64,000 bases of DNA from contig NC_083523.1 in the NCBI RefSeq assembly GCF_032362555.1, forward strand, positions 8,469,501-8,533,500, read 5' to 3'. Shown here piece after piece: positions 44,201 through 53,927 of the stretch (position 1 is its first letter; each line of letters begins with the position of its first letter). The stretch comes from Amyelois transitella. Its lineage: Eukaryota; Arthropoda; Insecta; Lepidoptera; Pyralidae. Below the pieces are notes generated by a model. It ran no database searches, was not told the DNA's origin, and worked only from the letters and a program-made list of their open reading frames with translations. Both the position numbers and the translations under genes were made by a program.

Positions 44201-47200
44201 GGGGGTGTTACTGGATCGATACCAAACACAAAAATGTGATTAAAAAAATTTTTGTCTGTCTGTCTGTATGTTCAGGCATCACGTGAAAACTAACGGTTCG
44301 ATTTTGATGAAACTTGGTATAATTATACCTTATTATCCTGGGCGTAAAATAGGATACTTTTTATCCCGAAAAAATACGAAGAAAAAAAAATCTTAATTTT
44401 TCAGTTTATCCATAGACGTTGTTCTGTAGAACCGCGAACACACGTTGCGTTACCCGCAGTGGATTTAGCGCCGTAACCTGTAGCGCCTAAAGTCGGCTTT
44501 GGCTTGAACCGTTTGCTGCACAAGCGGGCCGCTACTAATTACTATGAAAAAAATACTACATAGCTACATTAATTCCCATCAAGCTGAAAATGAGTATAAT
44601 TATTTAAAACACAATCAAAAGCATTATTTCAAAATTCCCCATGATTCCGGTTTAAGGAAAAAAATTTACTCACGGTCAAAGGTAAAAAATGGGTGTATCG
44701 CAATTTTCTTTAAAACGGTAAGTTTTTCAAATCGGAAAATTACCTCAGACATGAATTGAAGATCATAAAGTTATCTATAAAAAAGGTATCAATAATTTTT
44801 TTCAACAAAGCTACCGTTTCTGTGATATAACGATGCAAAAAGTTGCAAGCGTCATAATATGCATCCGTTTCCTTGCCACCTCTGAGGTAGTGTACTATTA
44901 GCGCGTTTTTTTTTTTACATTTTTATTATTAAACTTGAAAAAGTCTGAAATAGGTTAGAATAAACACGTGTTTTCACTACGCAGTGGCACTCAAGACTAA
45001 CTTTCGTATTTATTATTTAAAAAAAAAATTGGAATAACCCTAAGTAAAGAAAATGATTTTAGGACAATAATAGAGGTTACAATTATCAAATTCAATGCAA
45101 TAATCAAATTAAAACTAAAGCTACTTATAAAAAGAAAGAAAAAAGATGACTAAAAACTAAAATTTAATTTATAAATTGTACAGTCCTTGCATAGCATCAA
45201 CATGCGGGAATGTGCCCAGAAGGCTGGCAGCATTGCCAATTCGAATGGCAATGCTGATTCTCTGAGCCAGATAATTTCCAGCCCTCCGGTCAAGATATAC
45301 CTCAATTAGCTTTTTCGACAATTGTCGGAAAAGCTGATGGGCAGATAGGCCCCCCGGTCCCAGAGTTTCTACCCCAAAAGGTTCAAAAGTATAGATATTA
45401 CCGATAACTACATACATACATACATAAAATCACGCCTCTTTCCCGGAGGGGTAGGCAGAGACTACCTCTTTCCACTTGCCACGATCCCTGCATACTTCCT
45501 TTGCTTCATCTACATTCATAACTCTCTTCATGCAAGCTCGGCGGTTTCAGGTACTTTTGACCTGACCCTTTACCAGGACGTCCTTAATTTGATCAAGATA
45601 TGTTCGTCTAGGTCTTCCCACCCCGACCTTTCCCTCCACACTCTCCATGTATATCTGCTTAGTCAACCTGTTTTCATTCATCCTCTCCACATGACCGAAC
45701 CATCTCAACATACCCTTTTCTATTCCTGTAACTACATCTTCTTTCACATCACAACATTCCCTTATCACACTGTTCCTTATCCGGTCACTCAATTTCACAC
45801 CCAACATATTCCTTAACGCTCTCATTTCCACTGCATTTATTCTGCTTTCGTGCTTCTTTTGCCATACCCAACTTTCACTCCCATACATTAATGTCGGGAC
45901 CAACACGCCCCTGTGCACAGCCAGTTGAGCCTTTTTGGATAGTTTCTGACTGCTCATAAAGGCATGCAAAGCTCCATTCACCATGTTCCCCGCGTTCACT
46001 CTCCTTTCAATATCACTATCACACTTGCCATCTGATGTAAACTTTGATCCCGATAACTACATATTTGCGCCTTTTGAGGTTTTTTGCCTCATTTGAAGCA
46101 AAACGGCCTTAGATTTAGTAACCTGAAGATGAGACGGCGCAAGTGTGTCGACACAAGTAGCATCCCACACCAAAGGCTGCCCCAATCTCCAGGGTACCAA
46201 AGTCATACCATCCGGTCTCTTGGCATCATCCCGAGCCAGACCGTTTGGTTCTAGGAGGATTATATCATTTAGGGCGGCATGGCGCCCTAAACGGCCGGCA
46301 CTCCTAGGGCATGAGAGGCCGTGGTGTCCATAGCCGACAACGGTTATTATGCAAGGACAACTATTATTAAAGACTAACGGTATTTCATGTGTTGAGCATT
46401 CTGAGATAAAGCAGCTATACGACCCTAGCCACGTACACAATTAATCAGAGAGACAGATGTTGTCTCAAGGTTTCACTACAGTATAAATGAAGGGACTGGG
46501 TTTCATTATACTTATGTATATTTTATATTTTGAATTCAAGTTAAAATTACCGACAGAACAATATTTTTACTTATATTACTGCTACATAGAGTATATACGA
46601 GACGTGCTTATGCATATTTATGACGCTTGCAACTTTTTGCATCGTAATATCTCAGAAACGGTAGCATTATTGAAAAAAAATATTGATTCCTTTTTATAGA
46701 TATCTTTATGATCTACAATCTATGTCTGAGGTAATTTTCCTATAAAACTTACCGTTTTGAAGAAAATCGTGAAAATCCCATTTTCTTACCTTTGACCTTG
46801 GGTAATTTTTTTCTTTAAACCGGAATCATGGGGAATTTTGAAATAATGCTTTTGATTGTGTTTTAAACAATTATACTCATTTTCAGCTTGCTGGGAATTA
46901 ATGTAGCTTCATTCCTATTTTTTGGTCTAAATTGACCGGATTGAAAATAAAATGGAGAAATAAACCATCTACGCGAAGACCGACATCCGCGCGGACGGAG
47001 TCGCGGGGGAAAGCTAGTTTCTACTATAATTTATTTATTTATTTATTTATTTACTAATTTATGTACACAGAAAACATCGAGACTGATAAACACAAGAAAC
47101 AAAATTACAAAGGTTCTGCTTATTTCAAAACAAATCTCTTCCAGCAGACCCGAGATAGGAAGGCAGGATAGGAGGGATAGGCATGATGGAAAGGGTGACA

Positions 47201-47868
47201 GGCGTGTACTTATATAAATATATATATATTTATGTGTGTGTTTGTAACGAACAAACACAAAAACTACTGAACTAATTTTCACGACATAAGGCACAGCTAC
47301 AGCTGTACCTACGAATAGACTACATTTTTTATAACCAAGGTTCCTTTTTTTTTGGAATTTTCCACTGGAGCGAAGTACTGCCAGTTAAAGAAGTCAATCA
47401 ATTTTTTTTTTAATGTTTAAAATTCTTTTAATAGTCATTTGAACTTAAATTTTATACCTGCTCTTAGTTAAAATATTGTGCACATTTTTTTTTCAAATAT
47501 TCTCACAATGTCTTCAAACATACATAGATTTTATGTATGTAGATAGATATATAAAAACTCTTTATTGCACCATAAGAGTTAAACATACAAAACAGCATAA
47601 AACAGATAGAGATGGTACAAAGGCGGACTTATCGCTAATGCAAATAATGCACTCTATCTCCTATTCTTAAAATTTGGACAACTCTTTTGTCTTTTTCCTC
47701 CTATCAATTCGAATTTTTTATCAATTTTTTGAGGCAAAATACATCAATTCACACCAAGGTTACCTTGTCTAACAATCAAATAATAAGCTGAGAAAATTAA
47801 AATAAGTAAAATTGAACACTTACCTGAGCCAAAACTAGGCAGGCAGCGATTACGATAAAAGTTTTCAT
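41274..47868 (-). CDS. Odorant-binding protein, minus-C class (PBP/GOBP family)
   Basis: Four coding exons: 47,868-47,824, 44,046-43,936, 43,284-43,170 and 41,404-41,274, all with GT-AG introns in phase (0, 0, 1), give 133 aa. Exon 1 is a signal peptide ([15 protein letters not shown], cleavage probably after the next Ala). The mature protein has the OBP helices and four cysteines (SEC, ALCML, DACL, VKCYH), at the positions of C1, C3, C4 and C6 of classical OBPs; C2 and C5 are lacking. That pattern and the size define minus-C OBPs, small secreted carriers of hydrophobic ligands found in antennae but also in other tissues. The intron between signal peptide and first helix is 3.8 kb and nearly all transposon. 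Which OBP subgroup it belongs to cannot be settled here. Confidence 0.92.
41462..41720 (+). repeat. tRNA-derived SINE, family 1, in OBP intron 3
   Basis: Full-length copy antisense to the gene, about 58 bases upstream (in gene sense) of the last exon. Boxes A and B are intact. Confidence 0.8.
41850..41985 (+). repeat. TATG-tailed SINE, truncated both ends, in OBP intron 3
   Basis: TTATAAATGAGGGATTCTTC to GGCTCTGTCTACCCTGC; the TATG tail is missing. Confidence 0.65.
42746..42877 (-). mobile_element. Helitron-like element, subfamily 1, 5' half, in OBP intron 3
   Basis: Minus-strand copy ending at TATAGA (42,877). A tRNA-derived SINE starts within 15 bases. Confidence 0.65.
42888..43135 (+). 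repeat. tRNA-derived SINE, family 1, in OBP intron 3
   Basis: Full-length copy with intact box A and a box B with one change (GGTTCGAATTCCGG). It ends about 35 bases from exon 3. Confidence 0.8.
43393..43480 (-). repeat. TATG-tailed SINE 3' part, in OBP intron 2
   Basis: ATCACGTCTATGTCCCTTGC to GTTCAGCTTTATGG. Confidence 0.6.
43630..43917 (+). repeat. TATG-tailed SINE with triplicated tail, in OBP intron 2
   Basis: A 5'-truncated copy whose last 50-57 bases (GGCTCTGTCTACCCCGCAAG to TATGTATGT) occur three times in tandem (43,754-43,810, 43,811-43,861, 43,862-43,917). Its end lies 18 bases inside the intron from the donor of exon 2. Confidence 0.8.
44556..44872 (+). repeat. Long inverted arm, left
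   Basis: About 310 bases (from ACATTAATTCCCATCAAGCT through AAAAGTTGCAAGCGTCATAA) that recur inverted at 46,603-46,908 with roughly 90 percent identity by eye. The 71-codon open frame here is not conserved as a protein in the other arm. Confidence 0.8.
45169..46440 (-). pseudogene. Dead LINE-type polyprotein C-terminal fragment
   Basis: 46,440-46,064 reads [20 protein letters not shown], then [20 protein letters not shown] and [12 protein letters not shown]. It resumes after an insertion at 45,400-45,169 with [13 protein letters not shown] and [21 protein letters not shown] know this pattern as the tail of reverse-transcriptase polyproteins widespread in invertebrates, but cannot name the clade. 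A one-base frame change separates the two parts even with the insertion removed, so it was already decayed. Confidence 0.6.
45415..46049 (-). mobile_element. RTE-type LINE, longest copy, with 14-bp target duplication
   Basis: A 5'-truncated LINE coding on the minus strand for a reverse-transcriptase C-terminus ([62 protein letters not shown]), about 150 aa without a stop in that part. The tail is TATG repeats. CCGATAACTACATA stands at both 45,401-45,414 and 46,050-46,063, an exact target-site duplication from target-primed insertion. The YGSE and GRPRR motifs fit RTE-like elements. Confidence 0.88.
46603..46908 (-). repeat. Long inverted arm, right
   Basis: Inverted partner of 44,556-44,872. 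The differences are scattered substitutions and small gaps, so the arms have aged. Confidence 0.8.
47036..47660 (-). repeat. LINE-like tail pieces in OBP intron 1
   Basis: Two minus-strand pieces: one starting TTATTTATTTATTTATTTAC (47,036 on) and one at about 47,555-47,660 (AACTCTTTATTGCACCATAA, GTACAAAGGCGGACTTATCG). Both look like 3' ends of non-LTR elements of unknown family. Confidence 0.4.
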
Positions 47869-47887
47869 ATTGGCAATGTTCTTGTAC

Positions 47888-47925
47888 AAACTGACAAACA
47901 TGCGTTCAAACTTCTATATATATAG
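47888..47925 (-). promoter_or_regulatory. Core promoter of the OBP gene: TATA box and TCAGT initiator
   Basis: On the minus strand CTATATATATAG (47,925-47,914) lies about 31 bases upstream of the A in TCAGT (47,894-47,890), the arthropod initiator. The ATG is 24 bases further on. Spacing and both motifs are textbook, supporting a short 5' UTR of about 24 nt. Confidence 0.75.
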
Positions 47926-48007
47926 TCGATGATCCGACGATTCAGGATAATAACACCGGGATCACGGGATGGCCAGGGGTTGATAACATTGAGGTATATT
48001 TTTTTAT

Positions 48008-48265
48008 GCCGTGCCGTGGCGTGTGGTTCCCGGCACCAATACATAAGAGAATAGGACCACTCCATCTCTTTCCCATGGATGTCGTAAAGGGCGACTAAGG
48101 GATAGGCTTACAAACTTGGAATTCCTTTTTTAGGCGATGCGCTAGCAACCGGTCACTATTTGAATCTCAATTCTATCATTAAGCCAAATAGCTGAACGTG
48201 GCCATTCAGTCTTTTCTAGACTGTTGGCTCTGTCTACCCTGCTAGTGATATAGACGTGACCATAT
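48008..48265 (+). repeat. TATG-tailed SINE just upstream of the OBP promoter
   Basis: Full-length copy (GCCGTGCCGTGGCGTGTGGTTC head with a small duplication) about 85 bases upstream of the TATA box, in the opposite orientation. The TATG repeats are mostly lost. Confidence 0.75.
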
Positions 48266-48649
48266 TCATCTAACATCCCGACCTGTATTCGGGTGTATTC
48301 GGAGGAGGTAGACGCTAAGCATTGCGATTAATAAATTATGTACGATTTAATTCAAAAGAAAAATTGGCAATCCATTTTAAATAATAGATAATATACAGTA
48401 TTGTATTGTATTTTTTATCAGCTGAAAATATTCAGTTACCTGTATGAAACATAATTAGATAACCTTATTATGACAACTCTTACCTAAAAATATTTAATTA
48501 ATATTTTATTTAGAATAAGTAGCATTTTTTCTAATTATTAAATAATAATGGCAAGTATTATGAAAATTACAAAAAGAAACCACTCTCCTAAACTGCTATA
48601 TATTTCAATGTCTTATAGTTTTATCTGGTGATAAGGATTAATTTTTGCA

Positions 48650-48872
48650 TACATACATACAAATTATCACGTCTATATCCCTTGCGGGGTAGCCAGACCT
48701 AACAGCCTTGAACAGACTGAAAGGCCACGTTCAACCGTATGGCTTAAAAACCAAACAGTGTCGGGTTGCTAGCCCATCGCTTACTAGAACAATCCCTAGT
48801 TTATAATCCTATCCCTTAGTCTTATAAACTAGGGATTGTTCTTGCAGAGATTTTTACGACACCCACTCTTTT
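48650..48872 (-). repeat. TATG-tailed SINE with perfect 21-bp fold-back
   Basis: The minus-strand copy runs to 48,806, then the same segment returns inverted: arms 48,786-48,806 and 48,822-48,842, perfect over 21 bp with a 15-base loop. The arm core is GAACAATCCCTAGTTTATAA. Confidence 0.75.
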
Positions 48873-49255
48873 TCGCATAACTTGTATATTATGAGGGATA
48901 TATTCATCTGTACTGTCGTGTGTTATTTATTAAAAGTTAATAATAATCGTGAGCAGAAAATGTTTTGAACACCTGTTACAGCACTTAGGTAGGCAGGACT
49001 GGAAAGATCTGGCTGGGACTTGCGATGTCACTCCTCGCATCTGTCCACACTACGCGATATATTATCAGATTTAACTGGTTTCATGATAGAACCTTCCAAC
49101 GATCTCACTTTTATCTGGGTAATTCTTGTTTTGAGTTGAGACAAGTTTGACTGCTTGTAGAATTAAAAAATTGTATAGAGTTAATGGCATGAAGAGGTTG
49201 CGCGTCATGTTTTTATTGTACGTTTTGCATTGAAGTTATTATTTATCATTCATGG
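48873..49255. other. Intergenic DNA, nothing recognised
   Basis: No gene or repeat could be placed. Confidence 0.35.
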
Positions 49256-49312
49256 GAATGAGACGGAGTGGTCCTATTGTTTTTTTTTATTGGTGCCGGG
49301 AACCACACGGCA
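49256..49312 (-). repeat. TATG-tailed SINE, head only
   Basis: GAGACGGAGTGGTCCTATTG to GGTGCCGGGAACCACACGGC. Confidence 0.65.
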
Positions 49313-49429
49313 CGATCTCTTCATTACTCTCTCTATATTACATTTTGAATCAAAATTCAAATTTTTTTATTCATTATTATAGGATACTTCATATCGCTTA
49401 ATAATTATCAAATTTACTTTTGGTTTCAC

Positions 49430-49560
49430 AACATTGGTTGATGTTAAATAAATTACTTAAAACTAAGTTTACCGCCGATTCCAAAGCGTCAGTGCAGACG
49501 AAGCGGTAAAAAACGGCACTGCAGCATTTTCTTCAACAACGTCAACTTCACGACTATCCA
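49430..49560 (+). repeat. Distant copy of the 11,959 repeat family
   Basis: CCGATTCCAAAGCGTC, GAAGCGGTAAAAA and ACTGCAGCATTTTCTTCA follow the order of the other copies at lower similarity. Confidence 0.45.
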
Positions 49561-49747
49561 AACTTGGAATAGAATGTGGACGAGAGAATACATTGTTACT
49601 ACAATCTACAAAATTGTACAATCATACATTGTATAATTTTTTTGGCGTTGTTCAGACAATTGTTGCATAGTGTCGCTACTGTTATTGCCTAGACTAGATT
49701 TTACTATTCTGCCTATGATGGTTTTGAGATGTCTAACCTTTAAGTGT

Positions 49748-49912
49748 GTGGATAGGCTTATAAACTTGGGATTCTTCTCTTAGGCGATGGGCTAGCAACC
49801 TGTCACTATTCTCATTCTATCAGCTAAACGTGGCCTATCAGTATTTCAATACTGTTAAGCTCTGTCAACCCAGCACGTCTATATCACTATATAGACGTGA
49901 TTATATGGATAA
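49748..49912 (+). repeat. TATG-tailed SINE, 5'-truncated
   Basis: ATAGGCTTATAAACTTGGGA to ATAGACGTGATTATATGG. A LINE end begins immediately after. Confidence 0.65.
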
Positions 49913-50260
49913 ATGAAAGCAGGTTGACTAAGCAGATATACAAGGAGAGTGTGAAGGGAAAGGTCGGAGTGGGAAGACTTAGACGAACGTATCTTAATCA
50001 AATTAAGGACGTCCTGGCAAAGGTCAAGAGTACCCGAAACCGCCGAGCTTTCATGAAAGAAGAATAATGAATGTGGATGAAGCGAAGGAAGTATGCAGAG
50101 ATCGTAGCAAGTGGAAAGATGTAGTCTCTGCCAACCGCTCCGGGAAAAAAGCGTGATTTTATGTATGTTTGTATGCCTGTATGCATGTCTGTATGTATAT
50201 ATATATGTATGTATGTATGTATGTATCTATGTATGTTTGTATATATGTATGTATGTTGAA
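49913..50260 (+). mobile_element. RTE-type LINE 3' end with long TATG array
   Basis: Plus-strand copy coding the RQ..QVD-type end (GTGGGAAGACTTAGACGAAC, AAGGACGTCCTGGCAAAGGT) and continuing to GCGTGATTTTATGTATG. About 100 bases of TATG and TGTATG repeats follow. It abuts the SINE before it in the same orientation. Confidence 0.8.
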
Positions 50261-50464
50261 AGTAAGCAAAACAAAATCGTGTCGTGTAGCCCGTCCAGCC
50301 GCTAACAGATAAATTGCATTTGGACAATAATAACTAACGACGTAATGCAACAATCGGCCGCCATCATTGATTTATTGTTGGACGTTGACCCGAATGGCCT
50401 CTAGCCTCTGTGAGAAAAATTTACATTATATTTGTAAACAAATTTGGCGTTTTTTTGAGAAAAA

Positions 50465-50760
50465 CATACATTAATACGTCTTTATCCCTTGCGGGGTAGA
50501 CAGAGTTAATAGTCTTGAAAAGACTGATAGGCCACGTTCAGCTGTTTGGCTTGATGATATAATTAAGATTCAAATAGAGACAGGTTACTAGCCCACCGCC
50601 TGAAAGAAGAATTCCAAGTGTATGAGCCTATATATATAGTTAAATTATTTTTAAGCCTATAGTTTTATGTTTTTTATAAGTTTCTTAATCGTATTTTACG
50701 AAATCCATGGAAAAGATATAGAGTAGTACTATTCTTATTTATATTGGTGCTGGGACAAGC
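50465..50760 (-). repeat. TATG-tailed SINE, full length with small insertions
   Basis: AATACGTCTTTATCCCTTGC to TATTGGTGCTGGGAC. About 45 extra AT-rich bases sit near 50,630-50,680. Confidence 0.7.
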
Positions 50761-50869
50761 ATGTAACTATTTATATGAGAAAAACATATCTTTTGTTTAT
50801 AGAGATAAGCCTACATTTTCTTGCTTTAAGAGTAGAAGCTGTCAAAAAACACAAACACACGCACGTATC

Positions 50870-50935
50870 ATGTATCCTTTGCGAGGTAGACAGAGCCAAT
50901 AGACAGTGATTCTAGATTGCTAGCCCAAATCTGAA
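50870..50935 (-). repeat. TATG-tailed SINE 3' fragment
   Basis: GTATCCTTTGCGAGGTAGACAG and little else. Confidence 0.5.
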
Positions 50936-51111
50936 GACTCGCAAGGTTTTTATGTCTTTCTCTGTTACAGTCTGGGAAGAGAAGCACTTTATAAGTGTTT
51001 TGAAGTTTGGCGATTTCAAATTAAATGAAGATTAAAAAAACTTGACAATATTGTAAAAAAAAAGTATATTTTTTCGTTATGTTAATGTAGATTCATCATT
51101 AAGATTGACTT

Positions 51112-51350
51112 TCAGCTGTTTGTTTGAACGCTCATCTCAGGAACTATTGGTTCGAATTGAAAAATTCTCTTTGCTTTAAGTAGAACATTTATCGAGGAAG
51201 GCTTTAGGTTATATAACATCATGCTGCAACTATAAGGAGCAAAGAAATAATGTAATATGTGAAAAAAAAGGGATAATTATTCATCCTTGGGGGCTTCAAT
51301 AATGCCCAAAATAACTATTCCACGCGGACGAAGTGGCGGGCACAGCTTGT
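51112..51350 (+). mobile_element. Helitron-like element, subfamily 1
   Basis: CAGCTGTTTGTTTGAACGCT to CGGGCACAGCTTGT. The 5' end is eroded and the 3' CTAG has become CTTG. Confidence 0.65.
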
Positions 51351-51406
51351 ATGAGATAAAAATTAATTTAATATAAGATCCCGGTTCCTTTTTCCTTTCA
51401 TCCCGG

Positions 51407-51800
51407 AAGGATGTAATGATGAGAAATGAACTTTCTGTGATTGGCCTCGGTCTTGAATGTTTATCTATATAAGTATTTTTTATAAAACTAGATGCCGTAC
51501 GCGACTTCGTCCGCGTGGAATCAGTCTCGCGGGAACTCCGGGAAATATAGTAAATATAGCCTATATGTTATTCTGGGTCTTCAGCTACCGACATACCAAA
51601 TAACATCGTAATCGGTTCAGTAGTTTTTGCGTGAAAGAGTAACAAACATCCATTCCGACATCCTGACATACTTACACACTTTCGCATTTATAATATTAGT
51701 AGAATATAGTATCTATCGTTGAGTTAGTATCTCGTAACACAAATCTCGAACTTACTTCGAGGCTGACTCAATGAGTGTAATTTGTCCCGTATATATTTAT
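51407..51800 (+). repeat. tRNA-derived SINE, family 1, split by a Helitron-like element
   Basis: The body (GAGAAATGAACTTTCTGTGA to AAGTATTTTTTATAAA, ending 51,486) resumes at 51,704 (ATATAGTATCTATCGTTGAG). The tRNA-like head is missing. Removing 51,487-51,703 restores the family sequence. Confidence 0.8.
51487..51703 (-). mobile_element. Helitron-like element, subfamily 3, inside a SINE
   Basis: A 217-bp minus-strand insertion. Its ends are ACTAG on the left and TAGTAGA on the right, so it starts TC and ends CTAGT on its own strand. There is no target duplication. Confidence 0.8.
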
Positions 51801-51822
51801 TTATAACAATATGAGAATTCAT

Positions 51823-52072
51823 GAGAGTGCTGTGTGGTTCCCGGCACCAATGAAAAAAAGAATAGGACCACTCCATCTCTTTCCCATAGATGTCGACTAA
51901 GGGTTAGATAGGCTTACAAACTCGGGATTCTTCTATAGGCGATGGGCTAGCAACCTGTCACTATTTGAATCTCAATTCTATCATTAAGCCAAATAGCTGA
52001 ACGTGGCTGTTCAGTCTTTTCAAGACTGTTGGCTCTGTCTACCCCGCAAGGGATTTAGACGTGACCATATGT
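51823..52072 (+). repeat. TATG-tailed SINE with exact 12-bp target duplication
   Basis: ATGAGAATTCAT stands directly on both sides (51,811-51,822 and 52,073-52,084), which fixes the ends of the family. This 250-bp copy starts a few bases before GCTGTGTGGTTCCCGGCACC and ends GTGACCATATGT. The duplication shows target-primed insertion, so the family is a retroposon. Confidence 0.88.
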
Positions 52073-52084
52073 ATGAGAATTCAT

Positions 52085-53780
52085 ATTCGAATGTCGATGA
52101 AAACGTTGCAGGAGCACCAAAATCTGGCTATGACACAAGCATGCGCCATAGACCGCCTAAACTTCAACAAACTTAAACGCAACAAAACAGCCCTTTTAGT
52201 GACACGTGTACCATTTAGAAACATGAAAAACAAACAGCCGAATGTGAAAATGTAACATGTTAAATTGTTTTTGAAAATGGAACAACGCTTAAACATTTTT
52301 GGGTAAGAGAATTTAAGTGTAAAATCTAAATTTGGAAATGTAATGTATTATTTGTGAAAATGGATTAGCGTTAAAAATTTTGTGATAAGAAAATTTTTGT
52401 CTATTATTTTTGTAAATGGAACAGCGCTTAATGTTAAGTGACAAGAAAATTTAAGTAGTGTTAAAAATTTACGAAACAAATTGAAAATGGAATTGTGTTA
52501 AGTGTTCCTATATAATTAAACAGCAGGTTACATTGTTTATGTAGGTACGTTAAAACTATTTATTCACATCTGCAGTAGGTAATACTATTAATTTCAAAGA
52601 TATCCATGAGACAAGCGGATAATAATCAAAATTTAAAGTCATTTCTGAACCTTTTTTATGTTAAAATACTTTAAGTTTACAGAGAGATCTGCAGTTATAC
52701 CAATCCATGGTCAGTCTTTTGGTAGTAACTAAAAATTCAGTAATGCGATGACAATTACCAATTTACGTTACTTTATGCGGTAAAACAGTGATGAAAACAA
52801 CTTCAGACTGGTACTAACAAACCGCATTGCGCAGGCTGACTTACACATAACTTCGCGTTAGTTGACTTAATTCAGGATGGCATGTCAGCGAAAAACAACA
52901 ATTACTGTGATAATATAACAAATTGCTGCTATTTTTAATACAAATATTGGACATTTTCTCAAAAATTGTAATACTTGACGGCAGTTCTAAGACATTTTCT
53001 TAAGGAATACGGAATCTCGGTGAGTTTTCATGTGATAAGGTATAATATTAGTTACGAGTATTTTTCTTTTTTTGGGGTATCGTCTACTAGTTCATTGAGT
53101 GAATTTTTAATAGCCTATTTAAAGTTAATAATCTGTGAATATCTTTTCATTATTTTATCTCTAGTCATAAATAAATCAATTGTAAATAGTCATAATAGTC
53201 TCTATGTTTGTAGCGAAGCTCTAGATCTTCTTCTTTCACTCTTCTCTCAATTTTACATGCTATTTGCCTGTTGTCTACTGTTTTAGAACGTAAATATTTA
53301 CTCGGTTAATTAGATTGTTATATGATTTTCTGTAATTCATTGACATAATCTGCAATATTATTGTATTGTTTTTCATTCATATTAAAACTGTTCGTAATAT
53401 TTATATATTGTAATCATCAGTTAACGTAAATACAATAATTATAATTCACAATGATCAAATAACGATAATACCACAATATGTCATAATAATGTGTCAAATT
53501 TAATATGAAAGTCTATTAGTGGGAGATCTATATACAAAATGAATACATCATTTGAACAGGAGTAGGTAAACTTAAAATATATGTGGATAAATATGTTAAA
53601 AAAATAATGTAAAACTCAGAAACCATATTTCCGCGTTTTAAGACGTTTTTAGATGTAATACCAAAGAGTAAGTATCATTTTATTATGTAATAGATGAAAG
53701 ACATTAAAGTTAAAAAACAGGAAGCCATAACACAATGTTAAGTATACATCATATGTCTATTTTATTATTAGTATCATAGC
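52085..53780. other. AT-rich DNA upstream of tipE
   Basis: No coding exon is supported. The 103-codon frame at 52,975-53,286 is AT-driven and lacks a domain. Between 52,260 and 52,500 the motif GAAAATGGAA..GCGTTAA recurs loosely. Confidence 0.45.
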
Positions 53781-53789
53781 GGCCGTTGA

Positions 53790-53927
53790 CATCAATGAAT
53801 TATAAAAAAAATAGCACATTCGGGGTTGCCCGCACTGCGACCGAATCGATCCGGCCACAGCGCCTGCGCAAACCACCCCAACGCACGTCAGTGGTGATAC
53901 GACGCGGCTGGCTGCTGGTATCACAAA
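53790..53927 (+). promoter_or_regulatory. Probable tipE 5' untranslated region
   Basis: A GC-rich stretch directly upstream of the tipE ATG, in contrast to the AT-rich flank. TTATAAAA lies at about 53,798-53,805. TCAGT near 53,888 could be an initiator, but its spacing to the TATA-like motif is too long, so the start site is unresolved. Confidence 0.4.

Larger units (their letters stand above)
44132..47017 (+). mobile_element. Helitron-like element of 2.9 kb in OBP intron 1
   Basis: The start A|TCTATACATATAATAAATC and end GACGGAGTCGCGGGGGAAAG, then CTAG|T, match Helitron ends and the A/T insertion rule. It lies antisense to the OBP gene. No Rep or helicase coding was found, so it is non-autonomous. 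Its interior holds two long inverted arms and a dead LINE. Confidence 0.6.

Noticed and set aside
44544-44759. 71-codon frame in the left inverted arm as a gene
   Set aside because: The other arm does not keep the frame; it is repeat sequence.
46057-46440. Functional host protein of 127 aa on the minus strand
   Set aside because: The motifs match a widespread retroelement polyprotein tail, and the frame is broken.
50159-50260. CRISPR-like or satellite array
   Set aside because: It is a TATG/TGTATG microsatellite forming the tail of a LINE copy, without spacers.
52975-53286. 103-codon open frame upstream of tipE
   Set aside because: AT-driven codons, no domain, no splice context and no signal peptide. 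It could not be joined to tipE.
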